Assembly: GCA_009602725.1 (NCBI GenBank)
Contig: WELB01000093.1
Span: 350,496-391,406, forward strand
DNA length: 40,911 nt
Direction of reading: 5' to 3'
From: Spirogloea muscicola
Taxonomy: Eukaryota > Streptophyta > Zygnematophyceae > Spirogloeales > Spirogloeaceae
Shown here: positions 1-10,814 of the stretch, one piece after another
Position numbering within the stretch: position 1 is the first letter of the stretch
How the letters are laid out: the number at the start of each line of letters is the position of its first letter
Made by a program: the position numbers and the translations under genes
The notes under the pieces: model-generated
What the model was told of the DNA's origin: nothing
The model's database searches: none
What the model saw: only the letters and a program-made list of their open reading frames with translations

Positions 1-1
1 C

Positions 2-488
2 GTCGCCGCAGCGCTGCCCGACGCCGGCGCTGCCGACAGCGACGACCTCGCGGCGCTGCTGCGGCGGCTGGAGCGCTACAGCGAGCGCGTCCGCGGCGAG
101 GTGCTGCGGGTGCGCGCCACCATCCCCGACGACAACGCCGACGACGGCGGCGGCACCGAGGACGAGGTCCTCGTCTTCCGGGTACGCTGTCCGCCGCCGC
201 CGCCGTCGCCGCCTCCGCCGCCGCCGCCGCAGGCAGCCCCGCCGTCGCCGCCAGATGGTCAGCCGTAGCTGACGGCGCCTGATGCTCCTTTGCGCATGGC
301 AGGGCTTCTCGTCGTCGCTGACGCGGCCGACCGCCAACGACCCCGCGGTGCCGGTGCTGCCGCCGGCCGCCCGCATCACCGCCGTGGACCGCATCCGCGC
401 GCCTTACAATCCCGCCACCGTCGTCTACCTCGCCCGCGACCTCGCTGCCGACCAGCTCGAGGCCCTCCTGGCCGAGCGCGGCCTCTGA
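2..488 (+). CDS. C-terminal part of a conserved plastid-type protein of unknown function (DUF7734-like)
   Basis: Two exons are visible, 2-181 and 303-488. They join in phase 0 across a GT-AG intron (donor CGG|GTACGC, acceptor GGCAG|GGC); the gene begins left of the window. The readable 122 residues hold an acidic, Arg-rich helix (LLRRLERYSERVRGEVLRV), then VLVFRGFSSSLTRPT, then VPVLPPAARITAVDRIR and a helical tail ending LLAERGL. The GFSSSLTRPT and AxIxxxDRIRxPYNP pattern is what I remember from a plant and algal chloroplast family of unknown function that I associate with DUF7734; that link is from memory. Coding bases are extremely GC-rich, with Gly/Asp runs near the splice site. The stop lies 164 bases from the convergent stop of the next gene. 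The splice model is sound; the family name is less sure. Confidence 0.6.
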
Positions 489-652
489 GAGCCAGCTCCC
501 AGTTGGGCACCCGCAGCCCGGCGTTGCCCTGCCGCAGCGTGGTGCCGCAGCGGCCATGAAGTGGGTCTGGTCTTTGCGAGGCACAAGGATTGTGCAAGCG
601 GAGAATGGCTATGACTTGCATGTCGCACTGCGAAGCCCGTGTTCGGGGCTTG

Positions 653-3600
653 CTATCTGCCTGCCGGGGATGCGAAGAAGATGACGAGGAAGTAGACGGC
701 GAAGCCTGCGATCAGGATGCCGGCGTACACGAACGCCTGGCTGGAGCGCAGCAGCAGCGCGCTCTCCACCTTGCAGCACTTCATCTGGTCCCGCGCCTGC
801 ACCAGCTCCAGCTCCACGTACCTGACAGTGCACAGAGTGTACGACCATGTGAGCATCTTCTCACTCTGCGCCACTTCCAGACTGCAGTCTTCCTCGAGAC
901 TGTAGCAGAGGTGTACTGGCAAAAAGCTAATTGGAGTACTGAGTATCTGCCACTTGAGCTTCTTGAGCTTATCTTGATCCCTCTGCAAATCAGGTCATGC
1001 AGCACTGGATCAAGTCAGATGCATTTGATGCATATGGACACATGTAGTGGCACTACGACTGCTGGAGCATGAGCATTGATTGCAATGGGCTGCTCACTGG
1101 TAGAAGCCCTGCACGAACTGCAGCAGGTCTGAGGACAGCTGGTGCGCCTCAGGCAACTGGTGGTCATAGAGGTGCTCTGCGACCTGTATCAGCTGGCTTT
1201 CAAGCTCCTGCAGGCAGACAAGCGCCACTTGAGTACTCAAGGGCCTGACTATTTAGCCACCACCAGCTAAGAAATCTCCATTGATTGTGTATCTTGATGC
1301 AGGGGCTGCAGCAAGCAAGTGACTCATTTGCATAAATGCTGTGATAGAAGCAATTATATATAATTCTGATTGCATAATGTCGTGGTTGAAGCAAGGAGCT
1401 CACATCCAACTGCTTCTCCAGATTCTCAACCACGGCGTGCGGGATTGGGTGGGCTGGCTTGCTCGGGTCGTAGTAGATCTTGCTCAAGAACCTGCTCAAG
1501 GCGCCCTTGTCCTCCCCTGGCAATGGAAGTCTGGTCCCAAGTGGCGAGTGGATGTACTCGTCCGAAAACTGCTTGATATCCTGCAATTAATGACCAAGTG
1601 TACCTTCAGTAGACAATATGGCCGACGCATTCGACTCGGGCAGAAATGGTGCAGAAAGGCATTTACTCTTAAGGACCCAGCATGTATAATTTTCCACTCA
1701 CCAGTCACCATCAGTACGAGGTGCATGAAGGAGACTACAGAAAGCGGATTCAAGGAACATGCCCCTCAGTACTGTTCTTAAGCTGCAAAACACGCACCTC
1801 TAGGGACTCCCGGATGCCTTGAATGGCAGTGTCAACTTTGGCGTAGACACCATTTCGCTGCAGTGACGAAGGACAAAGTGAGTGGGCTACTTGCTGGCAG
1901 AGCTGCTCCTCATGTTACAAAGGTCCTTGAGGCACAACAGACTGCAAGGCCATTGGTCGTGCAAAGGCTGCTGCTACATTAGTGATATTCTAGCATGCCT
2001 TGTGACCTTATTCATAGTGTCCTAATGATTGGTTCACTACTACCAAATCCTGACGGACTTCAGGAGGGGCTTCCAAGACATGATCGAATTTCCAAAACTA
2101 GGATGGCATTGACTTGTAGGGCTCTCAGCGAAAGCTGTAGGGCCTTGAATGCCTGGTGATTGTACCTGGATTGTGTCCAGAAGGAGGCGGCTGACCGAGG
2201 ATGTGTTGGAGAAGGGCCCAAATGGGTGGTGCCCAACACCCCAGAGCCAGTCTGTCTTCCGCCGGCGATGCCGCACATCAAAGCCCTCATAGGGTGCAGC
2301 AAGCCCACCCACGACTGCCGCTAGGCCGGCAACAATCGCACGCTGGGCGGCGCGCGGCTCCACTGCGGCCCTCGTTGCACCCGTTACGTAGCTGCACCAC
2401 CAGAGCATATCAGCACGAGAATGCGACTTATTGAAAATTTGACTGAGAGCAACTGATACAGGATACGTCAGTCTTAAGAGCTTGGCGACTGCCTGAGTAG
2501 CTACTTAGTGACTCGCTATCATCTTTATGATGAGCGCCCCGCTTGAGTACCACAGACCTGGTGGGAACAGCATGACCCTCGTGCTGCAGCACAATCACGG
2601 CATCCCTTGAGACATGCAGCAGGCTTTCGTCCTCCATCAGCAGCTCTTCATTCACCCCAGCTAGAGAGAGCAGGAAGCTGCAAGCAGGCAAATTCCTACA
2701 ACTCAGTCGCACATCTGAAACATCTGAAATATATACTCATCTAGGCATCTAAAACTATGTAAAGATGGGGTACTTGCAATAGACGTCAGGTACAGTCAGC
2801 GGCATAGAGGAAGCACCAGGCAGGGGCACTCACACTGGTACGACTCGTGTGCCATAAGACTTCTGCAGGCCGTCGGTGGCCACCTGTAGGAGATTGTGGT
2901 TTGCAGTTCCCATCGTCCTCTTCTTCTTCTTGCCCCGATTCCGGGGTTCCCACCCCTGCTTCACTGGCAGAATCGCCGAGTGCGACGGCATCTTCTTCAC
3001 TAGGCCGCCGCTGTTGTCAATTGATAGCTCGCCATCCACATGCTCCATCTGAAAGAATAGTGGTACTAGCTCCCTCAGACTGGTTCCTCTTCTTGGCATA
3101 CATTGGTAGTAAGCTGATGCACATAAATTAAAACCATACACACTGACAATACAGAGCAACGCAGAGCTTCGAGCTCGGCGGTAGCTTCGAGATGCTCTGA
3201 CAAGGGACTGTAGTAAGGGACTCTGAAGGTTATTCCTTAGAGCCTAATCAGCCGAAGAAGTTGGCAAAGGCGTCAGCGCACCGGTGTGTGGAAAAACTCA
3301 TCATACACATGGGGCGCAGCTGCATCCAGCAAGCCCGCAGCGAGCATGTCCGAAGAATGACGGAATTCCTGTGAGAAACTGGCTGGAAAGTCAATTGGCT
3401 AAAGTAGCCAAGGCCCTGAGACTGCCATGGCATGAGGTCCACTTGAATGGCTCCAGGATGTTTTGTCCTTCAATTGTCATTGAATCTTGCAGCTAATTGA
3501 GATTTCTTGTTGAGGTGTTCCACTTTACATGCATGTCAGTGAGTCACAGTCTGAATTATTGTGGAAGCTATCTGCTTCCTAAGCTGCAGCTGTAGATAAA

Positions 3601-5960
3601 AGTATGTCCACTCAGTCTAAGCTGTCCTTGCTCCAAGGCAGGAGGAGACCGACTCACCTCTACTAGAAAGGCGCCGTCCAAGTAGGTGGGGCGCTGTGTC
3701 CTGTTCGCGTCATGCTCAAGGAGGCCAAGCGTTGAGCCCTTGACGCCCTCAACAAAGTCTTCACGCACGCGCACGGCGCGGGCAAGAGCCATGGCAATAC
3801 GCTCGTGGTCATGGAGGCTGTGCACGCCGTGGATGACTAGCACACTCTGCCCCGGGTGGGCCATCTGCTTCACCTGCAACAGTAGGCCGGTGGCAGCGAT
3901 GGTGGTCAAATATGGCTGAAAGTTTGCGAGGATCTGGAGCTGTCTGCCTATGCCTTTGAGGCCCATTTGACATGTTGCGAAGGGCTTTGTCAAAGGAGAG
4001 CCAAACAAGCAACAGATCTGTGATGATCAACAACCTCATGCTCAATTGCCGAGATGTCCACATAATGCTCAAAAGGGTTGTACTTGTGGTGATTCTGCAG
4101 GGCTATCACAGCAACCAGGATCCGCTGCTCAATGTCCAGCGTCTCGTACCTGCAACATACCGGATGGTCATTGCAATTTTCAAAACCCAGATTTCAAAGA
4201 AGCTTCACGTAGCCATAAGGAGCCGGAGACGGTGAAGCCAGAGAAGCCAAACTTGCAGCCCTACCAGTCTACCTTTCACACACCCCAAGCCCATTCTGCT
4301 GCGCATATTCTCTTTTGAGTTTGGGGGCAGCTGTGTCTAAATGCAGTCGGAGGTGCGCATGTATGCAGTCAACACGTGTGAAGGTCCAGCTCTCATTCTG
4401 ATGTCGACCTTAACCCTGGTATGGGCATGCGCCTGGTCTTCAGGTTTCCTAGAGCTGCCATTAGTTGTCAATTAGAGGCACCTGACGTTTGGAGCAAGTA
4501 TGTGCTCCACAGTGGAGACGATGAGGGCAGACAGGCGGCCGCGGAAGTAGTCCTCTCGGTGCTGGCCCTTGGCGGGATCGCCATCCGAGCCAAGTATGAC
4601 GTGGCTCACCCTGGGCACTGTGTAGGGGCCCATGTTGCCCTCCTCAGTGCCGAGCATCCCGCACGAGCACGGGCCCGCAGACACATCGATGACCGCATAC
4701 CTGCAGTACAGTAGCCTCCGACGGGCTCAGATGGCAACCAAAAAGACATGACGGGACTGGCAGGACGATCGGCAGCACACTGGCCATGGTGTCAAGGAGT
4801 GGGAACGAGGCTGAGACCTGTTTGCGCCGATCCAGGTCTGCGAATGGCCGGCGCCATTGTAGGTGTAACGGTACATGTAGCCCGCCTCCTGCAGCCTGAG
4901 CTGCTCCTTTGTGAGATCGTGGAGTGTGTCAGGCATCTCAGGGTATGCCCCACGCCGGGGATCCATTCGCACCTGCGCAAGGGGGATCGCAAAGTCGGCA
5001 CAGCCCTAAAGGCCTGCTCGGCACGCCCGGAGATGCCAGACCCTTGCAGCACTATCTACTGGATTCAGGTGTGATCCACGGCAACTTAGATGACTTCATG
5101 TCAATGCTAACTCACAAGGCGTTTATAATGTGAACCTTCAACATTAGCGGCTGCAAATGGCGAGCAGCACCGCCTCACCTTGTCAAGGTTAAGGATGAAT
5201 ACTGCCGCGGGTGGGAGCTTGCCGCCGTCGCTGGCGCCGCCAACGGCATTCTGCTGCTCCTGAAAGAGGTAGTCGTACAGCGCGTCGAACGAGAGCTCCA
5301 GGCGCGCTGCGTCCACGTCGTACACGTTCACAGTCTGGTTCGTGGCTGCCTGGACAGCAAGGTGCGGCAAACGGAAGCCGTCAGCGGCCCGAAAGCAGAC
5401 AGTCATGGGAGCAGCTCGGTCACTGCATCAGCTGATGTGGAATGGCAAACCATGCATAATAGTCATTTGAGGCGCATTAGCATCACACGTCGTTGATCGT
5501 CCCCTGGTCCACCATGGAGCCGTGCACAGCTCGCTCGATCTCCGTCACCTCGTACTCCCCCACCTGGCCACAACCACCGTACACGGAAACTCGGCCTGAG
5601 CACCATCCAACGTGCGCGGAACGTACTGGCCAGCTGCAACAGCAGCTGCGAGCCTCCCAGCTGGCTCCTGAAAGGACGGCCGCCCAGTTCCCGGGCTTGG
5701 AGGCCGTCGGCTGGCAGCGGCGCCAGCTGACGGCGGCGGATGCTCACCGTGGTGACGACGTACGAGAGCTCGTGCTCCACCTCGAGCATGCGGCCCGTCT
5801 CGAGGCAGGTCGGGCGGAAGGCGGCAAAGGAGCGCTGCATGAACTCGCGCAGCGCCTCGACGTCGAGCAGGAAGCGGTAGCCCGCGTCGCCTCCGAACCC
5901 CACGAGCACCACATTCACCTCCAGCGGCACCCGCAGCGGCGTCTGCACCGCGGCCGCCAT
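653..5960 (-). CDS. At5g58100-like membrane protein (DUF7906-type), probable secretory-pathway protein
   Basis: Fifteen exons fit one frame with matching phases: 5748-5960, 5489-5563, 5179-5349, 4818-4972, 4482-4700, 4035-4149, 3658-3873, 3282-3368, 2834-3048, 2558-2677, 2166-2391, 1798-1857, 1404-1580, 1098-1207, 653-821, giving about 775 residues. Landmarks in order: VNVVLVGFGGDAGYRF near the start; DKVRMDPRR; YRYTYNGAGHSQTWIG; VIDVSAGPCSCGMLGTEEG; VEHILAPNVRYETLDIEQRI; TYLDGAFLVE; a KKKKR stretch; YGTRVVPVFLLSLAGVNEE; APYEGFDVR and TDWLWGVGHHPFGPFSN; KQFSDEYIHSPLG; MKCCKVE; and one C-terminal membrane segment AGILIAGFAVYFLVIFFASP. These match, block by block, the Arabidopsis At5g58100 family as I recall it, whose biochemical role is unknown. 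The membrane segment at the extreme C-terminus suggests a type I or tail-anchored topology. No signal peptide is visible after the ATG used, so an extra 5' exon above 5960 is possible. Confidence 0.85.
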
Positions 5961-6010
5961 CGCCAGACCCGCCGCACCATCAGCAGCCGCCAATGAAGCT
6001 TGGCACGCCT

Positions 6011-6042
6011 ACACCCTCAAACACTTAAACCCTGAACCCTAA
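6011..6042. repeat. Telomere-like CCCTAA-rich tract
   Basis: Degenerate CCCTAAA-type units (ACCCTC, TTAAACCCTGAACCCTAA) sit just upstream of the minus-strand gene that starts at 5960, in its probable 5' leader or first intron. Similar tracts recur at 12541, 33281 and 40093. Confidence 0.7.
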
Positions 6043-6062
6043 GCGGCGCCGCGGAGGAGGCC

Positions 6063-6566
6063 ATGGCGGCGCGGCGGACCTCGGTGCGCTGGTGCAGCAG
6101 CGAGTGCGCAGACTCGCGCACGGCGGCGGCGGCGCGGCCCTCCAGCGGCGCGTGGTGCCACGGGCTGGCCATGGGCCCCCTGACGGCCGGCATCAGGCCG
6201 CAACCGCTGCCGCAGCCGGCCCCTGTGGCCGCCACTACAGGGCTCCAGGCCTGCGGCGAGCTGGCACTCATGTGGCTGTTCACACTAGGGATGCGGTCCA
6301 GCTGCGCAGCGGCGCTGCCACTGCCGCCGCCGCCGCCGCCGATGCCGCCGCCGCCGCCGCCGCCGCAGCAAGCGGCTGGGGACACCGCCAGAGGGCAAGC
6401 TTCAGTTCCAGGCCTGGTCCAGGGCTTCCATCCAGCCCTGCATTCGCGAGCCTTGACCACAGCCCTGACTGCGCGGCGGCGGAGGTCTGTGCCGCGTTCA
6501 GCCTGTCGGCAGTGGCGACGACCACAAAGCAGTGAGGTCCTTCACAGTCAGATTTCGTGCATTTGA
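6063..6566 (+). other. GC-rich open stretch with CCG/GCC microsatellite, coding status unclear
   Basis: Long frames are open on both strands because the DNA is GC-rich and contains a CCG-type trinucleotide run around 6319-6368, which reads as poly-Pro, poly-Ala or poly-Gly depending on frame. No family is recognisable in any frame. On the minus strand, 6075-6460 could hold a 5' exon of the At5g58100-like gene; a possible donor follows a frame reading LLHQRTE. I cannot decide between leader, first exon and chance. Confidence 0.3.
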
Positions 6567-6576
6567 CACAAACGAA

Positions 6577-6785
6577 GGCCAAATGGCCAAGTACAAGGCA
6601 AGCACATCTCAAGACCTACATAACCTACAGCAGATTGACCCGCTCAGTAACCGCGGGTCAAAACATGAAGGTCGCTAATCGATGCCTGAATACTAGATGT
6701 CGGATAAGAAGCCCTTCTGCCACCAACTAGAGCTCGCCCAGCTTTCTGGTGTTCAAGGCATTAGCCTGGGCACGCTGCAGACAGG
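6577..6785. repeat. Dispersed repeat family A, copy 1
   Basis: About 210 bases matching two copies at 27401 and 27630. The shared order is a GGCCAAATGGCC palindrome, GCAAGCACATCT, the hairpin TGACCCGC - 9 bases - GCGGGTCA, GAATACTAGATG, CTAGAGCTCGCCCAGCTTTCTGG, then CTGCAGACAGG. No reading frame is conserved. It lies about 600 bases upstream of the start of the minus-strand gene at 5960. It could be a SINE or MITE remnant; no clear tRNA-type promoter boxes or target-site duplications were found by eye. Confidence 0.75.
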
Positions 6786-7753
6786 CCGAAACTCGTCGTC
6801 GCAAGAAAGACAGATATGCAGCTTGCAAGCACATCTCATCCGGAACCAGTCTGCTCGTCGTGTGTAGCCTAGATTGGCAATGTTGTGGAGGAGGGTGTGG
6901 AAACGCGGACTCAGACAGCCAAAAGTGCCAACTGCAGCTGGCAGGAGCTGATCGCACCGGGGGTAGTCGGAGTAGTGCTGTAGCTTTCTCTGCTCTGCAA
7001 TGCCCACTGCGTGGCCAGCGAAGTTTGTCGATGCTGGACATTTTTACGCCTCCGTAACAACCACGTCGACCAGGGCCCGTGATCCTCCACCAGGTTGCAC
7101 ACCCACAATGTCAAGTGTGCGGCGATGATGACGTCCCTGGGCGTCCGTGGTAATCAGCATGATATTCTTGACTTCTACGACTTCAAAGGGGGCCAGGGCT
7201 GTGAAAGCCAGTCCGAAAGGATTTGACGAGGTCCGAAGAATTGATCAGGCCTAGGTGCTAAGCAAGTACCATGTAGGATAACTTAGTGACATCGTAGTTG
7301 GCAGCCGCAAGTCAGAGAGACTGGCCGCCGGAAAGCAGCCCCCTTGACAACAGCCAGAGGCTGCAGCTAGAGCACGGCCAGCACGCAAGTGCAATGCGTG
7401 GGCCATGGACTGCTGGAGAAGTGTGGACAGGCGCATGCCACCACAAAGGGTACAAGCTTGGCGGACGCGAAGCGCTTCACGGGCACCCAGCCTCGATGCC
7501 CTCGAGAGCAGCAAGGCAAGGCAACGGGCGCTTGCCTTTGTTAGGCCCCACCTCAGGCCGCTACTTAGGCTTGATCTTGAGCTTCACGATGAAGTATCAA
7601 GAGCTAAGACTATACAAGCTAAAGTCAAGACCAATGTGTTGGGCTTAGGGAAGGCGTCTGAGCAGGCCCAACACAAAGGCAGCAGCGCAACGAGCAAGGT
7701 ATGAAGCTGTCGTCCGACTAGGCCGAGTGGGTGAGGCGCCATGCTCCCCAGTC
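6786..7753. other. Intergenic region without a recognised gene
   Basis: This stretch separates the 3' end of the PDIL5-2-like gene from the 5' region of the At5g58100-like gene. Apart from the possible repeat copy at 7300, I see only short frames with no family resemblance, and no RNA gene. Confidence 0.6.
7300..7432. repeat. Possible diverged copy of repeat family A
   Basis: The distal part of family A, read on the minus strand, gives a peptide pattern RAQAYALHQKAGRALAAG in the copy at 27630. A similar pattern, SMAHALHLRAGRALAAA, appears here in the same orientation, and the DNA ends in GTGGACAGG where the others have GCAGACAGG. The resemblance is partial and the hairpin is absent, so this may be an old truncated copy or chance. 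Confidence 0.4.
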
Positions 7754-10700
7754 TCAGTCCCGCTTCTTGTCATCCACTACCTTGTCCGCAACCGCATTTG
7801 CATCGTCTGACATGCCGTCTGCCGCGCCCGCCACCTGCTCCTCTGCCTCACGCTGCTGCCTCTGCAGCTTGGCCTGCGACAACGGGTGACCAAACCGTCA
7901 TCACCTTCGCTTTGCCATCAACTCACAATGGTGAGACGCCACGATCGTGACTACAGGTCTGAACGTCGGCGCCTTCAATTCCCAGACTATCAGGATGTAC
8001 TATTACATTCGCTGCATGCTCCTGAAGCCTCTCCAAATTGACCCCAAGCTTGGAAGAGGTAAGCTCTTCCTAAGGGGGCAATTGAGAGCCCGGCACTAAC
8101 CTGCTGCCGCTCTCTGCCATGGCACGGTCACTGATGTCGCGGATGACGACAGGCCGCCAGCCGCGCTTGCGGCTGATGGTCACTGCCACCAGCACGATCA
8201 GCAGAACAAACGCTATGTTGGGTTGCATCAAGACCTTGTACGCACGGCTCCCTAGGCCCTCTGGGGCCGTCGTCAGCGGCCTCAATGCACCAAGCGCTAT
8301 GTCCTGCACCCAGGTTGACGCCGCAGACAAAGCACCGCCAGCTCTCGCCTCAGCAAGTTTAGATGTATATTGGCGTCAGATGCAATCATCGAAGGACAGC
8401 TTGTCACTGATGCAGCTTTCCCACGACTCTCCCACTTCCTCTGGCCTTCTATTATGTCAAGCCAGCACAGAAGAAGGCCAACCTCAAGGAAACGATTGAG
8501 CGACAGCTCCATGTCCTCCCCGAGAAGCGCCGCCGAGTTGGCAAACTGCACAGGATGCTCATGCCCAGCAGTCATCAGCAGGCCCGCATTGTCAAGCGTG
8601 GGCGAGCGATGGCAAAGCCTGTGACCAGTGGCATTCATTAATGTTCACTGGTTGCAAGGGTGGCCAAGGCTTCTGCAGTGTGGCCCATGCGACCACAAGA
8701 ACAAAATCACTTTCCTCTACAACCTTGCACAGAGTTGCTCAAGCTCTTCCATTTTACGCCAAGCCTGCTGTGCTGATCACATACTTTGTGATTAACTTTG
8801 GATTGTGATCAGAGTGCATACCACATGGTAGCTGGTGGCCAGGTCCCAGACAAGGACAACGGGGAGATCTGTCTCATGGGTCACGCGGAATTGCTTCAAG
8901 AATTCAGGGTGCTGCGCCATATCCATGTAGGCAAATGTGAAGTCCCGATGGCGCCGTGCTACCACAACAACTCGCTGCAACAGCCGGAGAGCTTTTTCGC
9001 GCCGAACGGCTCCTTCTGCTACGGGGCCTTCATCTCCCTGAGTTGCCAGTCGAGGAGATGAGGACATGCGAGAGTGAGGTCAGAAGCTGGCGAAGCTGGT
9101 AAGGCCCTTCAACATTAGCAGTGCCACAATCTGTGGCCTACCATTGCACAACCTGATGTGCAGATGGGTTAGGAAGCAAGCCAGACAAAAGTCAGAGCAG
9201 CTGCGCAGTCGCCGCTTTGACGCTGAGGCACCTGAGAGAGCTCCTCCAGACGCTGCTCAGTGAGTCGCTCTGACACACTGCTGAAAGAGCTGACAAAGTC
9301 GGGCGCCAGGCCCCCAAAGTCGGCGACGATGAGCGCGAGCCTCCGGCCAGCGCCCGTGACATACGAGAACGTGGCCTCTGTCAAGTGATTGACCATCGGT
9401 AGGTAGTTGCGGCGCACAAACTGGGCCAGCTCAGCGGCGCCTGCAACAAATGGAAACAAATGAAACATGGACGTCACAGTTGAGCAATCGCGACACTTTG
9501 GCTTTGATGCTGCTCACACCTGTTCAGCTTCTGCCAGAGCAGGATGAACAGTGACGTTGTGAGTGGCACTTCAAATGGTGCCCACAATCAGCTTGCCACC
9601 ATAGAAGACTTGCTGTCCTGATAGCAGCATCCTCTTTGCCTTCTGACATACAGTGCGCGTCTCGCATCACTCAAAAGCTGGGAGGCATTCCGCTACGTTC
9701 TGACGCCTCGATAGTTGAAAAGCCACAGCAATGGGACACATAAGAGGAGACGAGCTGGTGCACGACCCAAAGAGCGCACTCTCTGCATTGTCCTGGTCGG
9801 TTGTCAAGGATTCAACATGGTGATGCTTGTCTAAGAATGCCGGCTAAGCAGTCGCACCTTAATCTCTGAACCGCGCTGGACCCTATACCTAACCTGACAT
9901 AGATTGCTGCCACTCCAGCAGGCCAGCTGCTACCGGAGCCTGGCTCCAAGGTCTCACGCAAGACGTGACACGCTAGGCCATGCATGGTGCCGGCTTGTCA
10001 ATTAGTCACCAAGCTGGCAGCAGTACCTCCGGCACTGTCGTCCTCTACGGGCCCATAGAAGACCTCCTGCTCGCGCTCGCGAGGGTGCATGGCGACCACG
10101 GCTGGCTCGCGGTCAAGCTCAAACTCCATCAAGGTGCCCTCGGACACGTTGGGCACCACAGCAAAGCTCGCCCGCTTGCGGTACTGCACCCAGCATGCGC
10201 AGAGAGAGCTCAAGTCAGAGACTTTGATGACCCAGATGGCGCAGATGGGCAGCGCCAGCAGCGGCAGATGCGAGCCCGCACCATGGGCAAGAGGGCCTGG
10301 ATGACGCTCTCCGCGATGCCAAAGCCGAGGAAGACACCCAGGTGCCCGCCGCGCCGGTCCTCGACGAAGCGCGCGACGGCGTCGTCCGACGTCAGGACGC
10401 TGACCTCGGGCTCCAGCAAGCGGCGCACGCCCGCCACCAGGGCGTCGGCGTTGGCCGTGCTGCCGCCGTACTCGCGCACCTTGCCTTGGCTAACGAGAAT
10501 GAGCGTCGGGTACGCCCTGCACAGGAATGAGTTGCGTATAAGTACCGAAGATCACTAATGTGATGGGTCCATAATTGATCAGGTTTAGGGCTTCGCCAGT
10601 TAGTCAGGGCGGAGGGCGTGCGCAGCCGCTCGCCTGGGAGCGCTGTGGGGCGGCAGCCTGCCAGCGGCAGCGTCGGTCGCGCCGCATCACCTGATGCGGT

Positions 10701-10794
10701 ACTTCCGCGCCAGCGTCGCGTGCTTCTCGGCGTCCACCTTGGTGACGGCGATGGGCTGCGGCCCCGCCGCCAGCCTCGCGGCCGCCGCCTCCAG
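7754..10794 (-). CDS. PDIL5-2: PDIL5-2-like transmembrane protein disulfide isomerase, N-terminal exon missing
   Basis: Nine exons are placed: 10691-10794, 10282-10516, 10027-10183, 9232-9440, 8822-9037, 8483-8545, 8101-8303, a tentative 22-base exon 8007-8028, and 7754-7873. The order follows plant PDIL5-2 and its relatives: the second half of a thioredoxin fold (VTKVDAEKHATLARKYRIRAYPTLIL, with the cis-Pro in YPT, here split over a splice junction), then a PDI b-type region (FVEDRRGGHLGVFLGFG, VVAMHPRERE, VFYGPVED, FVRRNYLPMVNH), then DFTFAYMDMAQHPEFL, then one membrane segment (IAFVLLIVLVAVTI) and a charged cytosolic tail ending KKRD, a dilysine ER-retrieval signal. The family oxidises or isomerises disulfides in the ER. 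About 443 residues are seen. The exon that should carry the signal peptide and WCGHC site was not found upstream. Without the 22-base exon the last two exons do not join in frame. Confidence 0.85.
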
Positions 10795-10814
10795 CTGCGC
10801 AGCGGCGCCGGCTG

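Noticed and set aside
5564-5747. Readthrough of the first exon of the At5g58100-like gene into a longer frame
   Set aside because: The conserved sequence stops exactly at a GTGAGC donor and resumes at VGEYEVTEIE after a CCAG acceptor, so this is an intron open by chance.
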